This document shows positions 1 through 5,805 of a stretch of DNA of 6,821 nt, piece after piece (positions within the stretch are counted from its first letter, which is position 1; every line of letters begins with the position of its first letter). The notes beneath the pieces were generated by a model, which saw only the letters and a program-made list of their open reading frames with translations, had not been told where the DNA came from and did not search any database. Both the position numbers and the translations under genes were made by a program. Source of the DNA: Candidatus Sulfotelmatobacter sp. (lineage in GTDB: Bacteria > Acidobacteriota > Terriglobia > Terriglobales > Acidobacteriaceae); NCBI GenBank assembly GCA_030040725.1, contig JASHTD010000140.1, positions 1 through 6,821 on the forward strand. The letters run 5' to 3'.

Positions 1-875
1 GCGTTGATATCGCTGACGAGCTGGTTGTAAGCGGAGACGAAGTTATTAATCGCACTTGTGATCTGATCTGCATCTGGCCCGACCGAGACTTGGACCGGAT
101 TGCCTGGAGATTGGCTGACAAGACTTAGCGTTACCCCCGGAATGGCTCCGGTGACGGTGTCGCTGGTGCTGCTGTAGGGCACGCCGTTGACGGTCACTGT
201 CGCGTTCGTTCCCCCGACCGGAGTAGCGAAATCGAGGCTCGTATTCGTATTGGCTGTGATGCTTAGCGCGCCGGTAGTGCCCGTGTTCTGGCTTTGCAGT
301 TCGAGCCAGGAGCCGGTGGCGTCGGTTTGAACGCTGGCGGTCACGCCCCAGTTGTTGGCGGTGCTTTGGGTGTTGATGTAGCTAGCCAAGGTGGTCAAAG
401 TGTCGTTGGTGCCTTGGGTGATTGGGATGTCATAAGTCTGGCCGTTTGATCCTCCGACCTGGAGTTGGAGATCACCGGTGGTCGCGCCGTTGGTGAGGAA
501 AGACGCATCGGCTCCGCCGGAGACGGCCGACGTATAAAGCGTCCCTTGCGTGGCCAGACTGTTCACTTCCACGGTATAGGTGCCGGCCGTGACTGTGCCC
601 GATACGCTGGCATTCAGGATGCTGGTGTCGGATGAGGTGGCTGTACTGGCGCTAAGAGCTCCCGTAGGACTGTCGAGAGCTTGAACCGCCGTCTGCAGGT
701 TGGTGAGATCGTTCTCGATGCTGGTGAGCACGCCGTTTTGCGTGGCCAGCGTGGAGCTTTGATTTTCCCAGACATTGAGTTCCCCGCTTTGCGAACTAAT
801 AATCTGCTGCACTACCGAACTGACATCAATGCCCTGTCCTGAGAGGATGGTCGAGGGATTCAAACTAATGCCCAT
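1..875 (-). CDS. fliD: Flagellar hook-associated protein 2 / filament cap FliD, N-terminal part (3' end beyond the left window edge)
   Basis: FliD forms the cap at the tip of the growing flagellum and folds exported flagellin into the filament. Translating the minus strand from the ATG at 873-875 gives 291 complete codons with no stop before the window edge, so the C-terminal part is missing; complete FliD proteins are commonly about 450-700 aa. The N-terminus (MGISLNPSTILSGQGIDVSS, then VVQQII) matches the FliD N-terminal domain, which spans about residues 10-110 including the 'GTYTVEVNSLA' segment. Residues about 134-208 ('GDLQLQV...TLASYIN...LELQSQNTGTTGALSI') look like a flagellin-hook IN motif. 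Residues 268-291 ('DADQITSAINNFVSAYNQLV') match the conserved helix that follows. The start is set by a strong Shine-Dalgarno (AAAAGGAGAAA, GGAG 6 nt before ATG) lying inside the end of flaG. The gene overlaps flaG by 11 bp, so translational coupling is likely. The family call is firm. Confidence 0.95.
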   Translation of the reverse strand, partial: MGISLNPSTILSGQGIDVSSVVQQIISSQSGELNVWENQSSTLATQNGVLTSIENDLTNLQTAVQALDSPTGALSASTATSSDTSILNASVSGTVTAGTYTVEVNSLATQGTLYTSAVSGGADASFLTNGATTGDLQLQVGGSNGQTYDIPITQGTNDTLTTLASYINTQSTANNWGVTASVQTDATGSWLELQSQNTGTTGALSITANTNTSLDFATPVGGTNATVTVNGVPYSSTSDTVTGAIPGVTLSLVSQSPGNPVQVSVGPDADQITSAINNFVSAYNQLVSDIN

Positions 876-1224
876 GACTTTCTCCTTTTCCGATCGCGGC
901 TGATGGCTTCGGCGAGCCTTCCTGAGCCAGCTCTTGCGAAATTTCCTGTGCTAGCTCGAGCATTTGCTGCGGCGGCACTTGCAGAATCAAGCTGCCGTAC
1001 TGATTCAGAAATTGATAAACCGCAATCTCGCCTGGCGGCTCGACCTGCACTTTCACTTCATCTTCCGCCAGGATCGGTTGCGAAACTTGCGGTTCTGAAG
1101 CTTCTCTTTCCCCCGGTGAATAGGCTCCTGAAATGGAACGAGGCGCAGCCGGAGAAGGCCGCACAGGCGCCTGCGCCTGAGATTCAGCCGAAGGCGGAAG
1201 GATGAGTACAACACTCGCGCTCAT
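865..1224 (-). CDS. flaG: FlaG-family flagellar protein
   Basis: This 119-aa protein has a Pro/Ala/Ser-rich, probably disordered N-terminal half (residues 1-52). The C-terminal half is a compact domain (about 53-101) with the pattern 'VYQFLNQYGSLILQVPPQQM' followed by LELAQEI. That is the signature of FlaG proteins, where a short beta strand carrying Gln-hydrophobic-Pro-Pro leads into an amphipathic helix. FlaG is usually encoded next to fliC and fliD, as here, and in several bacteria its loss changes filament length; its biochemical role is not settled. The ATG at 1222-1224 is chosen because it opens the frame just after the terminator of fliC. Only a weak purine stretch precedes it and there is no good Shine-Dalgarno, so expression is probably low. 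The tail after residue 101 (QEGSPKPSAAIGKGESHGH) is unstructured and contains the ribosome binding site of fliD. Its stop (TAG, 865-867) lies inside fliD. Confidence 0.85.
   Translation of the reverse strand: MSASVVLILPPSAESQAQAPVRPSPAAPRSISGAYSPGEREASEPQVSQPILAEDEVKVQVEPPGEIAVYQFLNQYGSLILQVPPQQMLELAQEISQELAQEGSPKPSAAIGKGESHGH
879..889 (-). promoter_or_regulatory. fliD ribosome binding site
   Basis: AAAAGGAGAAA lies 3 nt before the fliD ATG, with the GGAG core 6 nt upstream. It sits within the flaG coding sequence. The same 11-mer occurs before fliC (3171-3181), so the two structural proteins share an initiation signal that flaG lacks. Confidence 0.8.
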
Positions 1225-1236
1225 ACCGAGCTACTC

Positions 1237-1283
1237 AAAAGAAAAAACCCGGAGGAGGCAGACTCGACTGCCACCCCCGGGTT
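1237..1283 (-). terminator. Rho-independent terminator between fliC and flaG
   Basis: Read on the minus strand, just after the fliC stop, a 16-bp stem has arms AACCCGGGGGTGGCAG (1283-1268) and CTGCCTCCTCCGGGTT (1261-1246). It contains one G-U pair and one T-T mismatch, closes on the 6-nt loop TCGAGT, and is followed by TTTTCTTTT (1245-1237). There is no T-run on the other side, so it acts only in the fliC direction. The flaG start codon is just 12 nt beyond the T-run. Confidence 0.92.
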
Positions 1284-1291
1284 GAACTTAA

Positions 1292-3166
1292 TTACTGCAA
1301 CAGCTTCAGCACCAGCTGCTGTTGCTGGTTGGCCTGGGCCAGAGCCGAAATACCGGTCTGCTCCAGAATTGAATATTTGGTGAGGTTGGCCACGGCGGTC
1401 GGAATATCGGCTGCCGTGATCGTGTTTTCGGCCGAAGTCAGGTTCTGCACCTGGCTGTTGATGACGTTGCTGGCGTCTGTGAGCCGGTTGACGCTCGCAC
1501 CTAATGTGCCGCGAGTGCTGGCTACGTTGGCGATGGCCTGATTAATCAGAGTCAGTGCGGTTTGCGCATCGGTTTGCGTGCTCAGGTCGGTGGTTGCCAG
1601 ATTCACGGCAGCGCCACCGCTGCCGTTGGTAATTCCCTCCGTCGACAAGCTGCCAATGGTTACCGCGATCTGGCTGGATCCGATGGCGGTCGAGTCACTG
1701 AGGAAAATGTTTTCCGAGGTAGTGCTTACGGTGGGACTGGTAAGCGTCCCCAGCACCGTTCCTGTATTCGTGGAGCTGACCGCCAGGTCGTTATTGGTAT
1801 TAGGGTCGACCAGGACGAAATCATTATTTGAGTTAATGTAGGCGCTGAGTCCGGCGGGATCGGTGGCCGGGTTGTTGATGGCGCTGATGAGACTGCCAAC
1901 AGTGCTGTTCGCGCCGGCAGTGTAGGTAAAGGTTTTACCTCCGGCGGTGAAGCTGTAGACCGAGCCGTTGGTCAGTGCGGTTGCGGTGCCGGCTGCCGCG
2001 AGAGAAGCGTTCCCGACCAGTTCGTTCAGGTCCGGGGTTTGTGTTCCCGTAGTGGTGGTGTTGGTGAAAGTAGTGGGAGCGCCCGCCACCGGTGCGCCCA
2101 GCACAGTGTCGTCGGTAGTGACGGCGAGGTCAGAACGGCCCTGTGGATCGGTTATCTGCAGTTGGCCATTGACCAGCGCCGCATGCGCGCCGACCGTAGT
2201 GTCGCTGTTGACGGCGTTAATGAGGTTTTGCACGGTTGAGGCTGTGGAGTCGGCAACGCCCGTGGTGCCCGTAATGACGCCTGCTTCGCCGCTCACCGCC
2301 AGGTCGTTATTGCCAGCCGTATCGGTTACTTGCAACTGTCCGTTAACTAGCGCGGCTTGCAGTCCAGTAGCGGCGCCACCTCCGACGGCCACGCCGGTGG
2401 TGGCGATCGTGCCACCACCGGTCTGACTCGTGCCGGTTTCGATCGCAGTGATTAACGTCCCCAGGGTGACTGCGCCCGTGCCTACGGTGTAAGTGGTGGT
2501 AACGCCGCCTCGGGCAACAGACAGAACTCCACTGGCAATCAAGTCCGTGTTCAAGGTGTTGGGCCCGCCGCCAGTCGTTAATTGGACATTCGGGTTGGCG
2601 GGGCCAGTGCCGGTGGGGAAATTAAACGTAACCCCACCAGCGGTGATCGACGTGGTGTCGCCCGCGGTCAATGCGTTGTCAAGGAATATTGGGGCGGTGG
2701 TGGCGTTATTGGGGCTCGCCACCTGGTTGAGGTTGGTCGACGTGCCGCTCTGAAATACCGCTTGGCTATTGTAAGTTGTGCTGGTGCCGATGCGGTTGAT
2801 TTCTGCCAGGATCGAAGCATATTGCGCCTGAATAGCGGTGCGCTGTGTATTCGATACGGTGCCCGTCGCCGATTCCGTGGCCAGCGTGACCGCCGTGTCG
2901 AGCAGGTTAGTAACCTGGGCTAGCGCGCCATCCGCGAGTTGCAGTTCGCCGACGCCGTCATTGGCGTTCGATACCGATTGCGTCAAGGCCGCGATATTGG
3001 CCTGCAAGCCGTTCGCAATAGCCAGGCCGGCGGGATCATCCGCACCAGTGTTGATGCGCGATCCAGAGGACAGCTGTTCGAGGGTTGTGTTCAGTGCATT
3101 GCTGGTGAGGGTGAGTTGGTTTTCCGCTTCGATCGACGGAATGTTATTCAGGATACCAAGGGGCAT
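1292..3166 (-). CDS. fliC: Flagellin, long form with modular hypervariable region
   Basis: This is the structural subunit of the flagellar filament, exported through the flagellar type III apparatus without a cleaved signal. It has 624 aa. Residues 1-140 form the N-terminal D0/D1 helices, with the hallmark 'LEQLSSGSRINTGADDPAGL' (29-48) and 'ANDGVGELQLADGALAQV' (68-85). Residues about 535-624 form the C-terminal D1/D0 helices ('INQAIANVASTRGTLGASVN', ending QQQLVLKLLQ). The middle, about 150-530, is Thr/Gly/Ala/Asn-rich and carries three copies of an IN-type module (about 214-292, 310-350 and 402-464), each ending 'DLAV'. This makes the protein longer than the 270-500 aa common for flagellins. 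The ATG at 3164-3166 is set by GGAG 7 nt upstream and by alignment with the usual flagellin N-terminus. A sigma-28-type promoter lies about 125 nt upstream and a terminator directly follows, so most transcripts should be monocistronic. Confidence 0.97.
   Translation of the reverse strand: MPLGILNNIPSIEAENQLTLTSNALNTTLEQLSSGSRINTGADDPAGLAIANGLQANIAALTQSVSNANDGVGELQLADGALAQVTNLLDTAVTLATESATGTVSNTQRTAIQAQYASILAEINRIGTSTTYNSQAVFQSGTSTNLNQVASPNNATTAPIFLDNALTAGDTTSITAGGVTFNFPTGTGPANPNVQLTTGGGPNTLNTDLIASGVLSVARGGVTTTYTVGTGAVTLGTLITAIETGTSQTGGGTIATTGVAVGGGAATGLQAALVNGQLQVTDTAGNNDLAVSGEAGVITGTTGVADSTASTVQNLINAVNSDTTVGAHAALVNGQLQITDPQGRSDLAVTTDDTVLGAPVAGAPTTFTNTTTTGTQTPDLNELVGNASLAAAGTATALTNGSVYSFTAGGKTFTYTAGANSTVGSLISAINNPATDPAGLSAYINSNNDFVLVDPNTNNDLAVSSTNTGTVLGTLTSPTVSTTSENIFLSDSTAIGSSQIAVTIGSLSTEGITNGSGGAAVNLATTDLSTQTDAQTALTLINQAIANVASTRGTLGASVNRLTDASNVINSQVQNLTSAENTITAADIPTAVANLTKYSILEQTGISALAQANQQQQLVLKLLQ
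1775..2527 (-). repeat. Three diverged IN-type modules inside flagellin
   Basis: Three related segments lie in the variable region of fliC. Residues 214-292 (2291-2527) run from 'TTTYTVG...TLGTLITAIE' to 'AALVNGQLQVTDTAGNNDLA'. Residues 310-350 (2117-2239) run from 'STVQNLINAVN' to 'AALVNGQLQITDPQGRSDLA'. Residues 402-464 (1775-1963) run from 'TFTYTAG...STVGSLISAIN' to 'DFVLVDPNTNNDLAV'. Each pairs a helix of the type L(I/N)AI(N/E) with a strand pair ending DLAV(S/T), as in the flagellin-hook IN motif. The first and third share 18 identical bases (plus strand ACCGCCAGGTCGTTATTG at 2295-2312 and 1779-1796), coding for NNDLAV. Confidence 0.75.
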
Positions 3167-3170
3167 TTCG

Positions 3171-3181
3171 TTTCTCCTTTT
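3171..3181 (-). promoter_or_regulatory. fliC ribosome binding site
   Basis: AAAAGGAGAAA on the minus strand places GGAG 7 nt before the fliC ATG, a strong site suited to a highly expressed protein. The 11-mer is identical to the one before fliD. Confidence 0.85.
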
Positions 3182-3289
3182 GCTTGAAGTTGGTCCCGCC
3201 GTATTTCGTCTGGAACCGCCTCCTCAGCATTGGTATCTGCGGAGTTCCCGTTCCACTACCTGCTCTACGGAACCCGAATGTCTTTCTTC

Positions 3290-3316
3290 CCATCGGCGAT
3301 TTCCATTTCCGCTTTA
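3290..3316 (-). promoter_or_regulatory. Sigma-28 (FliA) promoter for fliC
   Basis: The minus strand reads TAAAGCGG, an 11-nt spacer, then GCCGATGG. The enterobacterial FliA consensus is TAAAGTTT-N11-GCCGATAA, so the spacing is exact and both cores (TAAA and GCCGAT) are intact. Transcription would start around 3283, leaving a leader of about 115 nt before the fliC ATG. A short dyad, CCGCT-TT-AGCGG (3309-3320), overlaps the -35 element. The call rests on consensus match and position only. Confidence 0.85.
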
Positions 3317-3383
3317 GCGGCTGGTTTGAAGAAAAGCGCTATCGGTCGTAATTCCAAAGTAACTCGCGACAAAGAGGCTCACA

Positions 3384-3411
3384 TAAGCCTCGACTGGACC
3401 TTCGCCGATAG
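3384..3411 (+). promoter_or_regulatory. Candidate sigma-28-like promoter for flbD-motA-motB
   Basis: The plus strand reads TAAG, 16 nt, then GCCGATAG (3404-3411). The -10 matches seven of eight FliA consensus bases. The -35 is weaker (TAAG rather than TAAA) and the spacing is one base longer than ideal. Transcription would start near 3418, about 48 nt before the flbD ATG. An inverted repeat GAGGCT-N6-AGCCTC (3374-3391) overlies the -35 and could be an operator or chance. Confidence 0.6.
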
Positions 3412-3465
3412 CCTCTCTTAGGGAACTCAGTGTGCAGGAAGAGATCTGCACGCAGCGGAGCGAAA

Positions 3466-3729
3466 ATGATCCGGCTCACCCGTCTTAACAATCAGGCTTT
3501 CATCATCAACTCCGATCTCATCAAGTTCGTCGAGCAGTCACCTGACACTCTTCTCACGCTTATTAATGGAGAAAAAATTGTCGTCCGCGAGACGGTGGAG
3601 CAGGTTCTGGAGCGGCTCATCGCTTTCCGGCGGTCTGTGCTGCAGGGGCTCGCCATGGCCTGGGATGGTTCGGCTGCGCACAATTTGTTTACCGATCCCG
3701 ACGCCGGCAAGCGGGAGCCGCCAAAGTGA
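3466..3729 (+). CDS. flbD: FlbD-family small flagellar protein
   Basis: This 87-aa protein begins 'MIRLTRLNNQAFIINSDLIK', then FVEQSPDTLLTLINGEKIVV and a helix 'RETVEQVLERLIAFR'. It matches the FlbD (FlbEP) family almost end to end over residues 1-58: the family opens with a similar M-I-x-L-T-R-L-N stretch and has a conserved D-T-x-(I/L)-T-L core. These proteins are usually about 60-70 aa, sit next to motA and are tied to motility, but their biochemical role is unclear. This FlbD is distinct from the sigma-54 activator of Caulobacter that bears the same name. Residues 59-87 are an extra, probably disordered tail. The ATG at 3466 is preferred over an upstream in-frame GTG at 3430 because GGAG lies 5 nt before it and family proteins start here. 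Its stop overlaps the motA start (GTGA), so the two are probably coupled. Confidence 0.9.
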   Translation: MIRLTRLNNQAFIINSDLIKFVEQSPDTLLTLINGEKIVVRETVEQVLERLIAFRRSVLQGLAMAWDGSAAHNLFTDPDAGKREPPK

Positions 3730-4514
3730 GCCTGGACAAAGCTAGCCTGCTCGGACTCGCCCTGGCTGTCGGGGGAATTACCGCCGGGCTGTTGCTGGAA
3801 GGGGGAAACCTGAGCCAGATCCTGCAACCAACCGCCGCGATGATTGTGTTCGGTGGAACCCTGGGAGCGGTCATGGTTCAGTTTCCGCTGGCCATTATTC
3901 TCCTGGCCTTTCGCCAGATGGGATCAGTCTTCATCAACCCGCAGAGAGACCCGCAAGGGATCATTACGCAACTGGTGAGGTACGCGCAGCGTGCCCGACG
4001 GGATGGCATCGTCTCCTTGGATGATGAGCTGCCCAAGATTGAAGATTCGTTTCTCAAGCGCTCCCTCATGCTGGCCGTCGACGGCACCGAACCGCAGGAA
4101 CTGCGCAAAATCATGGAACTGGAACTCGACAATCAAGCCGAGTACGAAGAACAGGTTCCGCAAGTCTTCGAGTCGGCGGGCGGTTTTGCTCCCACCATCG
4201 GTATCATCGGCGCGGTTTTGGGATTGATTCAGGTCATGCAGCATCTGGACAAAATCGACGAAGTCGGAAAGGGCATCGCGGTCGCATTCGTGGCGACGAT
4301 TTATGGAGTCGGATCGGCCAATCTCTTGTATCTGCCCATGGCGGGAAAGATGAAGTTGCGCATCCGTGATGAGCAGATCACCCGCGAGCTCATGCTGGAG
4401 GGCGTGGCTTCGATTCTGGAAGGGATGAATCCGCGCATGTTGGAAACCAAGCTCCTGGGCTTCCTGGTGGAGGCAAATCAGCCGCAAGAAAAAGAAGAAG
4501 AGAGCAACGAATGA
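3726..4514 (+). CDS. motA: Flagellar motor stator protein MotA
   Basis: MotA is the larger subunit of the inner-membrane stator that couples ion flow to rotor torque; it forms the channel with MotB. This copy has 262 aa, the size of the shorter MotA/PomA/MotP type. Four membrane segments are visible: about 7-25, 36-62, 154-172 and 184-205. The cytoplasmic loop between segments two and three carries the charged stretch 'YAQRARRDGIVSLDDELPKI' (86-105), which contacts the rotor protein FliG in characterised stators. The functionally important prolines are present at Pro156 ('GGFAPTIGIIGAVLGLI') and Pro204 ('LLYLPMAGKMK'). The GTG start (3726-3728) overlaps the flbD stop, and GGGAG lies about 11 nt upstream, so GTG is chosen with fair confidence. 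The acidic tail ('QEKEEESNE') overlaps motB by 4 bp (ATGA), an arrangement that favours balanced synthesis. All key regions look intact. Confidence 0.96.
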   Translation: MSLDKASLLGLALAVGGITAGLLLEGGNLSQILQPTAAMIVFGGTLGAVMVQFPLAIILLAFRQMGSVFINPQRDPQGIITQLVRYAQRARRDGIVSLDDELPKIEDSFLKRSLMLAVDGTEPQELRKIMELELDNQAEYEEQVPQVFESAGGFAPTIGIIGAVLGLIQVMQHLDKIDEVGKGIAVAFVATIYGVGSANLLYLPMAGKMKLRIRDEQITRELMLEGVASILEGMNPRMLETKLLGFLVEANQPQEKEEESNE

Positions 4515-5362
4515 GTCCACGGCGTAAGCGTTCGCGCGGGCATAGCAACCATGAGCGCTGGCTCGTATCCTATGCAGATTTCATCACCTTACTGTTTGCC
4601 TTCTTTGTGGTTTTATACGCCTCTTCGCAGGTCGATCAAAAGAAGGTCGGCAAGCTGGCCCTGGCCATTCAGATTGCCTTTCAGGACCTCGGGGTTTTTC
4701 CCGCTTCCACCACGGAAATCCCTCTCGACCCGAACGAGCCTATGCCCTTCAGCACGGTACAGGCGATCCAGAACGTGAAGCACAATGCTGAATTGCGGCG
4801 CATCGCTTCCCCGCCAGACGACGCTCTTTCCGGCACCGAGCAGGAAAATGACATCTCAACCTTGCAAGCCGAGTTGCGCGATGCCCTGCACAATGAGATC
4901 GCCCTGCATGAAGTGGCCATGCATCGGGAAAGCGACGGTCTGGTGATAAGCCTGCGCGAATTCGGCTTTTTCGACAGCGGATCGGCGACCATCAAACCGG
5001 AATCTCTCGCCGCGCTCAACCGCATCGCGTCGATCTTGGCCATTCGGACTTATAGACTGCGGATCGAAGGCCACACCGATAACGTGCCCATTCACAATGC
5101 AGTCATCGCCTCCAATTGGGAGCTCTCTACGGCACGAGCCAGCGCCATCGTCCGCGTGCTGATCCTGGATCACCATTTTCCTCCCGACCGTCTCTCGGCT
5201 GCAGGCTACGCGCAGTACCACCCGATCGCGAGCAATCTCACCTCACAGGGACGGGCGCAAAATCGCCGAGTCGACATTGTCGTCCTCACGGTGCGGGTAG
5301 ATTCTGCGAACCCACCTGACACGACCGATCTCGAAAAACCCAGCCCGGCAACGCCCCGGTGA
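4511..5362 (+). CDS. motB: Flagellar motor stator protein MotB (OmpA-like peptidoglycan-binding domain)
   Basis: MotB anchors the stator to peptidoglycan and carries the ion-binding aspartate. It has 283 aa. A basic N-terminus (MSPRRKRSRGHSNHERW) precedes one membrane helix, about 18-39 (SYADFITLLFAFFVVLYASS), in which Asp23 is the expected ion-binding residue. Residues about 41-60 resemble the plug helix. A linker (about 61-135) follows, then an OmpA/MotB C-terminal domain (about 140-262) with 'GFFDSGSATIKPES', 'IEGHTDNVPI' (185-194), 'SNWELSTARA' (201-210) and 'NRRVDIVV' (251-258). These are the peptidoglycan-contact motifs. Whether it uses protons or sodium cannot be settled from the helix alone. 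The start overlaps the motA stop. The stop (TGA, 5360-5362) directly abuts the stop of the opposing receiver gene, and no terminator follows it. Confidence 0.96.
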   Translation: MSPRRKRSRGHSNHERWLVSYADFITLLFAFFVVLYASSQVDQKKVGKLALAIQIAFQDLGVFPASTTEIPLDPNEPMPFSTVQAIQNVKHNAELRRIASPPDDALSGTEQENDISTLQAELRDALHNEIALHEVAMHRESDGLVISLREFGFFDSGSATIKPESLAALNRIASILAIRTYRLRIEGHTDNVPIHNAVIASNWELSTARASAIVRVLILDHHFPPDRLSAAGYAQYHPIASNLTSQGRAQNRRVDIVVLTVRVDSANPPDTTDLEKPSPATPR

Positions 5363-5788
5363 TCAAGGCTTACTGGCCGACGCTCTTAGAGCCGGCGCGT
5401 CAACGTCCAATATTCCCTTTACTACCTTTATCAGCGTGCTGATTGAAAAGGGTTTGCGCAGTTGTGCGGTGCAAGAAAGACCTGCCCCTGCAGGGGCCAA
5501 TTCCTCGGCATAGCCACTCATCAACAAGACATGGCTCCAGGGATACATCGCTTCGAACAATGTGGCAAGATGAGCCCCCCTCATGCCCGGCATGACCAGA
5601 TCGGAAAGAAGCAAGTCGGGCGGCACGCAGTTGCGGCAGGTTGCCAATGCCTGATGGCCATCTGCCGCAGTCAGCACCACATAACCCGACGAACGTAATG
5701 CAGCGGCCATCGCTTCCCTTACAAAAGTCTCATCTTCCACGATCAAGATCGTAGATCGGGTCGGGAAGCGAGCAATTTCCGAAGCCAT
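5363..5788 (-). CDS. Stand-alone response-regulator receiver domain protein (CheY-like)
   Basis: This is a 141-aa single receiver (REC) domain with no output domain, the kind of protein that takes a phosphoryl group from a histidine kinase and acts by protein contact. Numbering from the ATG at 5786-5788, 'TILIVEDETFVREAM' supplies the acidic pocket (Glu18, Asp19), 'DLLLSDLVMPGMRG' the phospho-acceptor Asp63, 'VLLMSGYAEEL' Ser91, and 'LRKPFSISTLIKVV' the conserved Lys112. All four functional sites are present. The 'LLMSGYA' and 'KPFS' pattern resembles receivers attached to hybrid histidine kinases more than chemotaxis CheY. The start at 5788 is chosen because GAGG lies 6 nt upstream and it leaves a normal N-terminus of about 12 residues before the first strand. 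The frame stays open up to an ATG at 6106, which would give 247 aa, so a longer product cannot be excluded. It is convergent with motB and downstream of the M1 peptidase. Its partner kinase is not in the window. Confidence 0.85.
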   Translation of the reverse strand: MASEIARFPTRSTILIVEDETFVREAMAAALRSSGYVVLTAADGHQALATCRNCVPPDLLLSDLVMPGMRGAHLATLFEAMYPWSHVLLMSGYAEELAPAGAGLSCTAQLRKPFSISTLIKVVKGILDVDAPALRASASKP

Positions 5789-5794
5789 GCCAAT

Positions 5795-5798
5795 CCTC
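5795..5798 (-). promoter_or_regulatory. Ribosome binding site deciding the receiver gene start
   Basis: GAGG on the minus strand lies 6 nt before the ATG at 5786-5788. The other in-frame starts (6106, 5917) lack a comparably placed purine-rich site, which favours the short, single-domain product. Confidence 0.55.
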
Positions 5799-5805
5799 GG
5801 AGAGT

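Noticed and set aside
903..1205. A 100-codon plus-strand frame opposite flaG
   Set aside because: The FlaG-type domain on the minus strand explains the region; the plus frame shows no motif.
3167..3283. A cyclic-di-GMP or other riboswitch in the fliC leader
   Set aside because: I could not find the conserved core of a known riboswitch class. Only short weak pairings such as GTTCC/GGAAC are present.
1329..3317. Several plus-strand open frames of 60-160 codons antisense to flagellin
   Set aside because: They are mirror frames of a Thr/Gly/Ala-rich repeat-containing gene. They have no family resemblance, and flagellin on the other strand is unmistakable.
3230..3421. A 63-codon plus-strand frame in the fliC-flbD intergenic region
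   Set aside because: It overlaps both promoters, has no ribosome site or recognisable protein pattern, and ends at the flbD promoter.
3430..3465. Upstream GTG start for flbD
   Set aside because: It would add 12 residues not found in the FlbD family, and the ATG at 3466 has a well-placed GGAG.
3924..4520. A 198-codon minus-strand frame antisense to motA
   Set aside because: MotA is clear on the plus strand. The antisense translation is His/Asp/Leu-rich without domains, typical of a shadow frame.
5382..5392. Perfect palindrome GCTCTTAGAGC as a terminator for motB
   Set aside because: No T-run follows on either strand and it lies inside receiver coding sequence.
5430..5443. Hairpin ATCAGC-GT-GCTGAT as a terminator for motAB
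   Set aside because: It is followed by TGAAAAGGG, not by a T-run, and it is coding on the other strand.
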